DNA from: Hippopus hippopus
Lineage: Eukaryota; Mollusca; Bivalvia; Cardiida; Cardiidae
DNA: 64,000 bases
NCBI GenBank assembly: GCA_946811185.2
Contig: OX328104.1
Span: forward strand, 50,080,505 to 50,144,504
Direction: 5' to 3'
Under the pieces are notes generated by a model that was not told the DNA's origin, did not search any database, and saw only the letters and a list, made by a program, of their open reading frames with translations. The stretch's first letter is position 1; each line of letters begins with the position of its first letter. This document shows positions 1 to 8,045 of this stretch, piece after piece. The position numbers were made by a program, and so were the translations under genes.

Positions 1-597
1 GCTGCAACTATCAGTTGCTCTTTAGATATTTGTCCCGTGTTTTGTTTTCTGATTGGATGATGAACAAGCGAGTATCAGAGGCTGTCACATACTTTGATCA
101 AATGAGCGCTGTATAAGCAGGTAGTCTTTAATGTCCTATAGCCATGGGAACATCAATCTGATTAGTTGGTGTTTAACGCCGTGTTAGACACTTTTTCAGT
201 TATATTGCGGCGGGAGGTCCATGCTGTCCTGGAGTTTCTTGTACCAGGCAGTGCTTCACGCAACATTACTTCCATGCCACTAGCTGTTTTCCCATACAGA
301 AATCGTCGAAATAATGATCAGCGGTGACATAGAAGTGAGCCATGTCACAACGACTATCAAAAAAGTAATTTGTCACAACTGTACTAACATCATACAATAT
401 TGATCGGTGAAGATTTTGTTTGTTTGTATTGGAGTTTAACGCCGTGTTAGTTTAGGTTTTATCACGGTGGTCAGTGCACCTACTCTTGTGTTTCCTGGTT
501 TTTACACACAAGCTCTGACACAGCTTTCTTTGCAAGCCTCTGGCTACTTTTCACATATGCATTATAGGTGAGAGGCGAAAAGTCACTGGAAAGAAAC
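1..597. repeat. Intergenic DNA with dispersed-repeat fragments
   Basis: No gene is recognisable. The same 17-base string GTTTAACGCCGTGTTAG occurs at 171-187 and 434-450. Each copy is followed by text resembling a short repeat family common in bivalve genomes (recognition from memory, so inference). Nothing else can be supported here. Confidence 0.4.
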
Positions 598-627
598 TGT
601 GCCGGGTATCATACCCGCAAACACCAG
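598..627 (-). repeat. tRNA-like SINE, left fragment (Harbinger target)
   Basis: Read on the minus strand and continued across the transposon into 35131-35180, the two flanks form a tRNA-like stretch. It has a GATTCGTGACCTGG-like arm and a B-box-like segment before a GCCGGGTA/TACCCGGC pairing. The transposon split it. The last three bases (625-627, CAG) are the target duplication. Confidence 0.5.
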
Positions 628-645
628 GGCCCGTATTCACCAAAC
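628..645 (+). repeat. Harbinger left terminal inverted repeat
   Basis: GGCCCGTATTCACCAAAC matches the inverse of the right end exactly. Similarity continues in scattered form, and a subterminal TACGTATTCACCAA sits at 716-729. It is preceded by the CAG duplication. Confidence 0.85.
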
Positions 646-1358
646 TTTTCTAAATTTTAGACTAAGAACAAGAATTTTTTCTCAAGTCTAGACTTTCCCC
701 AAGACAGTTCTTAACTACGTATTCACCAACGCAGTTTAGAACGGTCTCAATTTAGAACGGTTTGTACACGGCGTGAGCGGCCGCGCACCGGCGCCGGTTC
801 CCGAGTACTGAGAAAGCGCATACACAAAACGTTACCAGCGCATATCGTCTGTTTCTCGCAAATATGGAGTGGACTCCTGTAAAAAAGGCTAGATGGGCCA
901 CAGTCGAAGAGACGACACTGATTCAAGCAGTCAGCGAGCGCGAGTCCAGACTGTTTGGATCAATATCCGGCTGTGGTGCCATGAAGTTAAAGCACACAAA
1001 AGATGCGGTCTAGGGAGAAATTGCAGACATTCTACACAGGTAAGTAATCTAGCGAAGGACAGTTAGAGAAAAGGACCATAATAAGCCAAAAAAACCCTCT
1101 GTTTCTATTTTTACATTAGTCTATAAGTAAACCCCTCACTTTAATGAATGAGAAAAACGCTCGCTGTTTGAATTTATCTTGGAAATGTAAAATGTACTAT
1201 TTCAAGCTGTTTTTAGACGAAGACTAAAGGCGATTTTTGTATCCCGATACGAGTTCCTATGAAGCCGATGGGTAAAAGTCCCGAAAATGAAGATACATGA
1301 ACAATTTATAGATCTACCTAAGTTTATAAAGTATAATTATAAACTTTCAATATAAATC

Positions 1359-1430
1359 GCATAGTTGGTTCAGTGGATGTGACGTCCGCTCTGCGTGTAA
1401 AGGGTCCCGAGTTCGAGACATGGCAATGTT
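1359..1430 (+). other. tRNA-like sequence (SINE or tRNA relic)
   Basis: The stretch has an A-box-like GTTGGTTCAGTGG and a B-box GTTCGAGAC with tRNA-like spacing. I do not see a convincing paired acceptor stem or anticodon arm, so a tRNA-derived SINE head or a relic is more likely than a working tRNA gene. It lies in intron 1 of the MYB-like gene. Confidence 0.4.
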
Positions 1431-1539
1431 CACTTGTAGCCATTTTTGACACTTTGCAATAAAGTAGCTAAACGAAAGAAAAGTATGTCTCCTGCCTTGG
1501 AAAGAAGACAATTTATTATCATATTCTACTGTTTAGCCT

Positions 1540-1545
1540 GCTCTT
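1540..1545. repeat. Polinton A target-site duplication, left
   Basis: GCTCTT here equals 16137-16142 after the right end. Six bases is the duplication length known for Polinton integrases. Confidence 0.95.
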
Positions 1546-1562
1546 AGTAGTAAAGGACGGCA

Positions 1563-1600
1563 GAATACGGACACACCTGGGCCTGGGTGTGTCCGTATTC
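1563..1600. repeat. Terminal hairpin, left end of element A
   Basis: Arms GAATACGGACACACC and GGTGTGTCCGTATTC flank a short GGGCC-type loop 17 bases inside the left end. The same hairpin lies at 16082-16119. Its position next to the terminus suggests a role in end recognition, replication priming or packaging. That is inference. Confidence 0.85.
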
Positions 1601-1779
1601 TCCCGTCCCTGAGTGCCCTACATCACCGTCCCTGACAAAAATGTGTCCCTAGTTTGCCCTCCCGAAAGATTTTTTTTTTTATTTTTTTTATTTTGTCCCT
1701 AGGCTCCCGTCCCTGAGCGGGATTTTTTCTGCAGTTAAAGCAGCAGATGTCGGCCAAAAATGATACATCTTCGAGTACT

Positions 1780-2530
1780 CTATAGTGATCTGCCAGGTCT
1801 GATCATTGAGTTGGACTTAGTTTTTTCTTCACCTATGTATGATTTTTTCTCTCTAAAAGACTGAGCACTGGTTTGGACTTAGCTTTTTTCACCCTATGAA
1901 TGATTTTCTCTCTTTCTAAAAACCTGACCATTGAGTTGGACTTAGATTTTTGTGCACTATAAATGATTTCTAAATGTCTGAGCACTGAGTTGTACTTAGT
2001 TTTTTCTTCACCTATGTATGATTTTTTCTCTTTCTAATTGCCTGACCATTGAGTTGGACTTAGACTTTTTTCTGCATCTCTATGAATGATTTCTCTTTCT
2101 AAAAGACTGAGCACTGGGTTGGACTTAGACTTTTTTCTGCATCTCTATGATTGATTTCTCTTTTCTAAAAGGAAATTTATCTTATATCACTGAGTTGGTC
2201 TTAGCTTTTTTCCCTATGAATGATTTTCTCTCTTTCTAAAAGGTTGACCATTGAGTTGGACTTAGTTTTTTTCACCCTATGGATGATTTTTTCTCTTTCT
2301 AATTGCCTGGACATTGAGTTGGACTTAGTTTTTTCACCCTATGGATGATTTTTTCTCTTTCTAAATGCCTGGACATTGAGTTGGACTTAGTCTTTTTCTG
2401 CAATTATGAATGATTTTCTCTCTTTCTAAATGCCTGGACATTGAGTTGGACTTAGTCTTTTTCTGCAATTATGAATGATTTTTTCTCTAAAAGACTGAGC
2501 ACTGAGTTGGACTTAGTCTTTTTCTGAGTT
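1780..2530. repeat. Degenerate tandem array in left TIR
   Basis: Units of about 55-60 bases share GAGTTGGACTTAGTTTTTTC, then a 'TATGAATGATTT' segment and TCTTTCTAAA. About a dozen diverged units are visible. The inverse array lies at about 15150-15890. No coding function is seen. Confidence 0.85.
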
Positions 2531-2639
2531 TTTTTTGCTCTTTGCAGTATAACTCTCTGGAGTATAACTCTTTTGGAGTGCAACTCTTCTAAAAGAAAGA
2601 AGTTTGACAATTTGAAGAAATGACAATTTTGAAGAAAGA

Positions 2640-3169
2640 TAGAACTTTCGTGGTAATGGTTAGTCCTGAAAAGAACTGTTGGGTTAGCTCTGAAAAGAGC
2701 TGTGACAATTTGAAGAAATGACAACTTGAAGATAGAACTTTCGTCTGATAGCTTGAAGGTAGAACTTTCGTCTGACATCTTGAAGATAGAACTTTCGTGG
2801 TAGATGGTTAGTCCTGAAAAGGACTGTTGGGTTAGCTCTGAAAAGAGCTGTGACAATTTGAAGAAATGACAACTTGAAGATAGAACTTTCGTCTGATAGC
2901 TTGAAGGTAGAACTTTCGTCTGACATCTTGAAGATAGAACTTTCGTGGTAGATGGTTAGTCCTGAAAAGGACTGTTGGGTTAGCTCTGAAAAGAGCTGTG
3001 ACAATTTGAAGAAATGACAACTTGAAGATAGAACTTTCGTCTGACAGCTTGAAGATAGAACTTTCGTCTGGCATCTTGAAGATAGAACTTTCGTGGTAAA
3101 TGGTTAGCCCTGAAAAGGACTGTTGGGTTAGCTCTGAAAAGAACTGTTGGGTTAGCCCTTAAAAGGGCT
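2640..3169 (-). repeat. 148-bp tandem array with nine histone-like stem-loops (left TIR)
   Basis: Units of 148 bp repeat at constant spacing. On the minus strand, 3' of the 101-codon gene, nine 16-nt stem-loops occur: 3169-3154, 3145-3130, 3121-3106, 2997-2982, 2973-2958, 2849-2834, 2825-2810, 2701-2686, 2677-2662. Typical forms are AGCTCT-TTTC-AGAGCT and AGTCCT-TTTC-AGGACT, with a six-base stem, a four-base TTTC or TTTA loop, and a following AACCCA or AACCA. This is the geometry of histone mRNA 3' stem-loops. The first lies about 50 nt after the stop codon. Because 148 is not a multiple of three, all frames look open across the array. I do not regard those ORFs as genes. Confidence 0.8.
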
Positions 3170-3220
3170 GTTTTGTTTTGGAGGCTGTGTTTTTTTCGTC
3201 TCACGTTGTTTTTTCCACTT

Positions 3221-3526
3221 CTAATGACAGCATCCGAAATTCGCTTGACAAATGGGGCATGCTTCAACTCTTTTTCTGATTACCATTGCTCCATTATCGA
3301 AAGTAATCTTCCTCCAAAATTCGATATCAACCAAAATGACATCCGGTGTTGCCTTTAAAAATAGTTGAACTAATCTTTCGCCGAGATCTTTGTATGGCTG
3401 TGTTATACGTTGTAGTTGGTTTTGTTCCTCCTCTCCTACGAAATGAGTGTTTAGTTGTAATAACTGTTGACCTGCATTCAAATAGTCTTGGAGAGCCTCA
3501 CGTAGTTGATAATTTATCTCCTCCAT
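3221..3526 (-). CDS. TIR-encoded 101-aa protein with C-terminal Cys/His cluster (left copy)
   Basis: I do not recognise a family. The protein begins MEEINYQLREALQDYLNAGQ, has an amphipathic, probably helical N-terminal half rich in Gln and Leu, then an IEFWRKITFDNGAMVIRKRV stretch that may form strands. It ends CPICQANFGCCH, a compact Cys/His cluster that could bind zinc. The twin at 14156-14461 differs at only one residue I could see (Thr/Lys near residue 60). A TATAAAG at 3642-3636 lies about 110 bp upstream and stem-loops follow the stop. Conservation in both TIRs suggests it is expressed. A regulatory or end-binding role is a guess. Confidence 0.6.
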   Translation of the reverse strand: MEEINYQLREALQDYLNAGQQLLQLNTHFVGEEEQNQLQRITQPYKDLGERLVQLFLKATPDVILVDIEFWRKITFDNGAMVIRKRVEACPICQANFGCCH

Positions 3527-3635
3527 ATTGATACTGCTTCCGAATATTGATACTGCTTCCGAATATTGATACCGCTTTCGAAGTGTTCGTTAGCTGAGAG
3601 TCAAAAAATGATGAATGTATGGAAATAACGCCGAG

Positions 3636-3642
3636 CTTTATA
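3636..3642 (-). promoter_or_regulatory. TATA box of left TIR gene
   Basis: TATAAAG on the minus strand aligns with TATAAAAA at 14039-14046 in the right TIR. Conserved text (TTATTTCCATACATTCATC) follows in both, so transcription probably starts about 30 bp downstream. Confidence 0.6.
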
Positions 3643-3699
3643 CGTTTACTGAGGATTGAAAATTTTTTTAAAGAGCTCGGACCTGGCAGAAATCACATA

Positions 3700-3948
3700 C
3701 ATTTTTTTCCATGCTACGTTTCATGCTAATATAGCAAAAAAGTTATGACCCGTTGTATGGGAAAAAATGTAGACAGAACAAGTCTTTGGGGAAGACAGAA
3801 TGAAGAAGTCTATTGTTTTTTGAACTTTTATTTATTGAACAGAACTGAACAATGAACATATTTACAATAAACATATTTTACAATGACCTGTAAAAAAGAC
3901 AAAAATGAAATATTTACAATGAACTGTTAACAAAAAGAAGATCATTTT
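3700..3948. other. 3' flank of the core gene block
   Basis: There is no gene here. TTTATTGAACAGAACTGAAC at 3831-3850 recurs almost exactly at 12299-12318 beyond the polymerase fragment, and both are followed by degenerate ATATTTACAATG units. This points to a shared 3'-end sequence or to a past rearrangement. Confidence 0.5.
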
Positions 3949-4467
3949 TCACTGTTTGTAGGGGTTGAGTCTCTGAAATTTCTTGTATAGAATTCCGTAG
4001 TGTTGATTAAACCACAATGATACATCTCGATCGTTTCGGTGGTATTTCGTTGAGAGGAATTTCTGTTGAAGATATTTCTGTATATTGTATCCTCTAGCAG
4101 CAGCATCCAGTACAAAGATACAGTAAAGTCCACAAACTTTACCCTGTAGACTCTGAAGAGTTTGTCGATTGTATCTCCACGTTGAAGAATGATTGTCTAA
4201 AAAGTTAATGATTTCTGGCTCAAGTGGTGGTAGCCCATACGAATCAAAGTATAGCACATTGTCATTATTATCAAATATCACTGCCACCCAGTGTTCTCCT
4301 GGTCTAATTGATCTCTCTGTATTCACAATGTAAGCTTTCACATGATTTGGTTTCTGTCGAGGTAACTGGTCTTTTGCACAGACTTTCGCCTGTAGATTTT
4401 TTATCCAGGTTCCGTGATCCAATATGTATTGAATTTCAGAAGTATACATCACGTTTTTCTTAGTCAC
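3949..4467 (-). CDS. Adenain-like cysteine protease
   Basis: This is the maturation protease of Polintons and adenoviruses, which cuts capsid precursors during assembly (family knowledge). The 172-aa protein shows the Ulp1-like catalytic order: His in EHWVAVIFD (about residue 59), Asp in YFDSYGLPP (about 75) and the nucleophile Cys in KVCGLYCIF (about 112). That length is normal for Polinton proteases. Its start overlaps the end of the upstream 174-aa gene by 8 bp, so the two are probably read as one unit. The C-terminal tail after the Cys motif is Tyr- and Arg-rich with no recognised domain. It looks intact. Likely substrates are the pX-like, penton-like and capsid proteins encoded upstream. 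Confidence 0.9.
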   Translation of the reverse strand: MTKKNVMYTSEIQYILDHGTWIKNLQAKVCAKDQLPRQKPNHVKAYIVNTERSIRPGEHWVAVIFDNNDNVLYFDSYGLPPLEPEIINFLDNHSSTWRYNRQTLQSLQGKVCGLYCIFVLDAAARGYNIQKYLQQKFLSTKYHRNDRDVSLWFNQHYGILYKKFQRLNPYKQ

Positions 4468-4984
4468 TTTCTTCCCAGGATTGTTTTACTTTGTCACACC
4501 AGTATTGTAAGTATGACTCTGTGATTTCAGATAAAATGTTTTGTTTTATATTTTGCCATATTCTGTAGGTTTCCACATAGTCACTGTCATCGAGTTTCAT
4601 TTCCATTAATTCAGGGTACCATTTTTCCATGATTTTGTATGGATTTAATTCCATCATAGCTTTTTCTATGAACATATCCGTATGTTCTTGTCTGTTCTTG
4701 AATAAACACAGATCGTGTTGTATTTGACTGGGGTGATCCACTTGACATCCGTAACACTGGTTGCGAACTTCACTGACAATAAGATTTTGTAATTCTTCAA
4801 TCATATGTTTTTCGAAGCTATTGTGAATGTCATTTATCCGAGTAGAGATGCACTTTGGAGTAGAATATTTCACTTTTTCTGCTTCTTCTCTCAGTGATAT
4901 AGCAAATCTGAGTCCCAACATCGTTTTTCTATATATGCTCTTTAGTCCTGAAAAGGACTGTTTTTCTGATGTAATTTTTTCCAA
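4460..4984 (-). CDS. Recurrent Polinton protein with CxxC/HPSQ motif
   Basis: The function is unknown. The 174-aa protein has a central CYGCQVDHPSQIQHDLC segment, a Cys/His pattern that I recognise as recurring in Polinton-encoded proteins and that probably binds zinc. The remainder is charged and probably helical. It lies between the capsid-like gene (2-base gap) and the protease (8-bp overlap), which suggests co-expression. Oddly, codons near its start contain a histone-like stem-loop (4959-4944) that also lies 27 nt after the stop of the capsid-like gene. The same DNA may therefore serve as coding sequence here and as a 3'-end signal for the gene before it. Confidence 0.7.
   Translation of the reverse strand: MEKITSEKQSFSGLKSIYRKTMLGLRFAISLREEAEKVKYSTPKCISTRINDIHNSFEKHMIEELQNLIVSEVRNQCYGCQVDHPSQIQHDLCLFKNRQEHTDMFIEKAMMELNPYKIMEKWYPELMEMKLDDSDYVETYRIWQNIKQNILSEITESYLQYWCDKVKQSWEESD
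4944..4959 (-). promoter_or_regulatory. Histone-like stem-loop after the capsid-like gene
   Basis: On the minus strand this reads AGTCCT-TTTC-AGGACT, identical to the form in the TIR arrays. It begins 27 nt past the capsid-like stop codon, near the spacing known for histone mRNA stem-loops. It overlaps the next coding region. Confidence 0.55.
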
Positions 4985-4986
4985 AG

Positions 4987-6300
4987 TTAGTAATCTGTGA
5001 TGATTTCTCTCAAACTGTTGATCTCGACCTGATTGTCAAATTCAGCAAAAACAATAACGTTGATCACTGCTGCCAAGGCTTGGGCGAATTGAAGCTCAAT
5101 TCGAAGACTTCCAGTTTTTATAGGGTGAAGTTGACCTTCTTCACTGCCTTGATCGGCTGTCAAATCGTAACCCCACAAACAGTATCCACCAGCATAATCT
5201 TCTTTGGCAATATCAAATGATTTATTGAGTCCGAAGGCTGAGACAGCCTGATACATTGACAAATATGATTTCAAATACAAACCATTTTCAAAGTCAGGCT
5301 CAAAGGGTCTGTTATGAATACTGTGACCATTACATGATACATCTATTTTTGACAGATTGAAATGTTGGAAGAAAAATGGATTGGTATCATAACCTCCATT
5401 ATAACTAGCATTTGTTACCATTGCAATGAAAATACGTTTCGGAAGCTGTCCTTGAAACAAATGATCTTCAACTTTAGACTGAAGTCCCATGCCAATGGTA
5501 AAAGTCTTTACTTCTACTCTGCGGATAGGAATTTTCATGTTTTGCTGAGAAATAATTTGATTTAGATCATTCGCAATAACAGGCAACAATTCAACATTTC
5601 GCATATGCAGACTGACTGTTTCCAGTACAATTTTTGTAGCTGGTGCACCAGTACCTCCCGTAAGACAAAAGTTTGATGAGACTCTGTTTAATCTAAGTCT
5701 GATTTCAATACCGTTAGGCAAATATTTTTCTTGCTGAAATAGATCAAGATGCAATCGCCCGAAAAGCTCTGCAGTTTTGCTTAGTGTGATTACACCGATT
5801 CTTCCTTTTAATCCTTCATTATCCCCATCATGATTGAGTGCTCCGAATTCCCCACTGGTGTCTTCGATCCAAAGTACACCACCTTTCAAAAACGTAGTCT
5901 TGCAGTCGGCATTATATGACAGAAGATTTTCGATATATGCTCTGTACGGATAGGTGTCTGAATTACTGTTGATTAGTTTATTATTTAGATACAAATCGAC
6001 ACTGCTAAACATACTGTGCATGAAATTGTTTACAGGGGCTACATTTGAGCCGGCATCTAAATTGCTGCCATCTGCTTTAACGATTTTGAATTTGATATAC
6101 AAATACGATTGTGATAAATCTGTCCAATGTTCGGTTTGAGGTGGTATGATGAATTCTATCGGTGAATTGTTTGTCAAAGATGATATTGGAAAATGTTCAA
6201 CCCATTGACTTTCTTGCATCGTTGTCAATGTGGGTGGTACAGAAAGAACATCGAGTTCTGATTTACTGCATTCGCAAGATCCGCTTTGCATCATTTTCAA
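4987..6300 (-). CDS. Putative major capsid (hexon-like) protein, F54H12.2-like family
   Basis: The 437-aa protein belongs to a family often annotated in animal genomes as 'F54H12.2-like'. Family signatures are CECSKSELDVL at the N terminus, PVNNFMHSMFSSVDLYLNNK near residue 90, YPYRAYIENLLSYN, and a C-terminal IVFAEFDNQVEI. Alternating strand-like segments without catalytic motifs, the size, and a place between the pX-like and protease genes fit a double jelly-roll capsid protein. That role is inference from context and fold expectation. Two ATGs (codons 1 and 3) are possible starts. The gene is intact. A histone-like stem-loop follows the stop by 27 nt. Confidence 0.7.
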   Translation of the reverse strand: MKMMQSGSCECSKSELDVLSVPPTLTTMQESQWVEHFPISSLTNNSPIEFIIPPQTEHWTDLSQSYLYIKFKIVKADGSNLDAGSNVAPVNNFMHSMFSSVDLYLNNKLINSNSDTYPYRAYIENLLSYNADCKTTFLKGGVLWIEDTSGEFGALNHDGDNEGLKGRIGVITLSKTAELFGRLHLDLFQQEKYLPNGIEIRLRLNRVSSNFCLTGGTGAPATKIVLETVSLHMRNVELLPVIANDLNQIISQQNMKIPIRRVEVKTFTIGMGLQSKVEDHLFQGQLPKRIFIAMVTNASYNGGYDTNPFFFQHFNLSKIDVSCNGHSIHNRPFEPDFENGLYLKSYLSMYQAVSAFGLNKSFDIAKEDYAGGYCLWGYDLTADQGSEEGQLHPIKTGSLRIELQFAQALAAVINVIVFAEFDNQVEINSLREIITDY

Positions 6301-6315
6301 AAAAGATTTTTTCTC

Positions 6316-6696
6316 TCAATCAAATATATCAAGAGGTCTCGGTCTAGTGTAATGATTTCTTTGTCTTTTATTAATAATCTTACCCCTGTGAGATCGAGAA
6401 GATAAATGACTTGTCTTTTGTGATTTTCGTTTATTTATCCCAGGTATTAACTGTTGGGCTAAATTATTAACATATTGTTTTCCCCGCGAGACTGCAACTT
6501 TTTTAGGGTTTTTACCACGTAAAAGGATATCTTCTGTTGCACGTATTCCTTGTTTGATTCCTTCTTTTTTTATAGCATTAAAACCAGATTTGACCAAGGG
6601 TTTAAGCAATGGTGTCACTGTTTTAAGCGCTGATCTAAATAGGGAACCTAATCCATACCCATACTGATGTTTTATGCCACGATAAACTGGCAGCAT
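6316..6696 (-). CDS. pX/pVI-like basic core protein
   Basis: The 126-aa protein is strongly basic and starts MLPVYRGIKHQYGYGLGSLF. The GYGLG/S junction resembles an adenain cleavage site, and small basic precursors with such a site precede the capsid gene in Polintons and adenoviruses. A hydrophobic/amphipathic stretch (LKTVTPLLKPLVKSGFNAIK) follows the site and could act on membranes or DNA. The rest is rich in Lys/Arg, consistent with binding packaged DNA. It sits 15 bp upstream of the capsid-like gene on the same strand and is intact. Role by family analogy. Confidence 0.7.
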   Translation of the reverse strand: MLPVYRGIKHQYGYGLGSLFRSALKTVTPLLKPLVKSGFNAIKKEGIKQGIRATEDILLRGKNPKKVAVSRGKQYVNNLAQQLIPGINKRKSQKTSHLSSRSHRGKIINKRQRNHYTRPRPLDIFD

Positions 6697-6743
6697 TTTT
6701 TGTCAATGTATCAGTTTAATTATTTCAAAATATCAAATATTTC

Positions 6744-7647
6744 TTATTTTTTCTGTCTGAAATGTAACTTGACGATTGTCTTACCAGTAATGAAATGAAA
6801 CGATATGCCAGAATCCCCTGTTATTTGAATGTGAATAGTATCAAAATCAGATTTCGAAACGGGGATATAATGCGGTAATGTAATATCATGGTTGATATGT
6901 TGGGTTTCATAATTATTTTCAACTGATTCGGTTGGTTTGAACGGTAAAACACGAAGTATAGGAGCAAATGTATCACCCACTATAGTGTGTTCGGCAATAT
7001 CTGAATAAACAAACATATGGTTGTAGCCAGCATCGATGTTAGGACTGTATTTAAATGCATTTAAAAATCTTCTACCCGGATAGATCACCTCGTTTTGAAA
7101 TTCTGGCGATCCTCCCAGTTTTAAAAACAGCGATGAGTGGAATTTGATTCCGGTTTTTGTAATATTTCTGATTGCAAGTTTCGGACGTTTGGATGAGGTT
7201 GAATAGACAGATGCTAATAGACAGTAGCATTGAATTCTTTTGAAGGATACCCGATAGGTTATTTTGAACCAAATCATCGATCACCTCTATAATATGCTTT
7301 GGTGAAGTGTAACTACCCGGTGGAAAGGTAAATAGAATTGACCATTTTTCTGCTCTAGCTTTATCGTCTCGCCTTAATACAGATATCTCCATATTATCTC
7401 TTTTTTTATCTGCCGCTGCTGCTGCATTGTATAAAGCGTTATCTGCAGTTATAATTTCGAACTTTGCTTCTTGTTCACTTACGTTTAAAAACTGAGAGGG
7501 GGTAATAAGTTGAACTAATGCAACTTCCCAATTTTCCCTATCAATATGAACTGTCTTTGGTAAATGAACTTTAAAACAGCACTGTGTGTTGTTCGGATAA
7601 AGGTTTATGGAACTATCGCTAGGTAGAGTAACATAAAATGAATTCAT
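6744..7647 (-). pseudogene. Penton-like minor capsid protein, frameshifted
   Basis: The N-terminal part (from ATG at 7647) contains NTQCCFKVHLPKTV and WEVALVQLITPSQF, the characteristic start of Polinton penton-like single jelly-roll proteins that form vertices. The C-terminal part is read in another frame (open from 7277 to 6744) and contains SSKRPKLAIRN, a YNHMFVYSDI segment and a final strand set ending FITGKTIVKLHFR, also family-like. The frame change falls around 7180-7230. Left as it is, no full-length protein is made. It may be a real mutation or a base-calling error. Together the parts make about 300 codons, the normal length. Confidence 0.75.
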
Positions 7648-7658
7648 TTTTTAATATT

Positions 7659-7964
7659 TTATTTTTTACTGTCAATGAAATCAAGCCCCGGTTGTTTTTG
7701 TTCTGTCTTTGTGAATTTTAACCCCGGAGATGGGAGAATATATCCGAGTGAACTACTTAACAGTATCAACCACAATTCACGATCCTGACTTTGAATACTT
7801 AAATGTACTATGGAGGTTGCAATAATTGCGTAAATGACTATTATCTGTGAAATATATGTAAACTGATTCTTTGGAACACGATTTCCACAGCAGCTGTAAT
7901 TTTTAGAACCAACACTATCGACACTTTCTGTCGCGCACTCAATGTTTGACTGTGAATTCATCAT
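7659..7964 (-). CDS. Small two-pass membrane protein of Polintons
   Basis: The 101-aa protein has a CCGNRVPKNQFTYISQ motif leading into a hydrophobic segment (about residues 37-57) and a second one (about 64-78) containing LWLILLSSSLGYILPSP. This Cys-Cys-Gly...Val-Pro-Lys plus LLSSxLGYxLP pattern recurs in Polinton-encoded proteins of invertebrates. Its function is unknown. A viral membrane or envelope-associated role is possible. It begins 60 bp after the integrase stop and ends just before the penton-like gene. Confidence 0.7.
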   Translation of the reverse strand: MMNSQSNIECATESVDSVGSKNYSCCGNRVPKNQFTYISQIIVIYAIIATSIVHLSIQSQDRELWLILLSSSLGYILPSPGLKFTKTEQKQPGLDFIDSKK

Positions 7965-7978
7965 AAATGTACTGTCTT

Positions 7979-8045
7979 TTTATAAGATTTTTTATTATAA
8001 GATTTTTTTATCTATAAGATTTTTTTATCTATAAGATTTTTTCCC
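7979..8045. repeat. Short tandem repeat at the integrase 3' end
   Basis: Four near-copies of a unit of about 17 bases (ATAAGATTTTTTTATCT) run through the integrase stop codon and just beyond it. The array may act as a 3'-end or spacer signal, or be simple slippage. Confidence 0.7.

Larger units (their letters stand above)
1546..3690 (+). repeat. Left terminal inverted repeat of element A
   Basis: The repeat pairs with 13985-16136 inverted. From the outside inward it contains a GC-rich terminal hairpin, CGTCCCTG-type short repeats, a degenerate array of about 55-60-base units (1780-2530), a 148-base array with stem-loops (2640-3170), and a 101-codon gene with its promoter. Similarity fades after the TATA box near 3690. 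Confidence 0.93.

Noticed and set aside
1359..1430. Functional tRNA gene
   Set aside because: A- and B-box-like strings are present, but I could not pair an acceptor stem or a proper anticodon arm.
2640..3169. CRISPR-like array
   Set aside because: There are no unique spacers of constant length. Units are nearly identical throughout, lie in a transposon TIR and have no cas genes nearby.
2452..3267. Overlapping Ser/Phe-rich open frames in the TIR arrays (also 14415-15170)
   Set aside because: They are staggered by the 148-bp repeat, which is not a multiple of three, so every frame looks open. The text is repeat-derived and ends without conserved starts.
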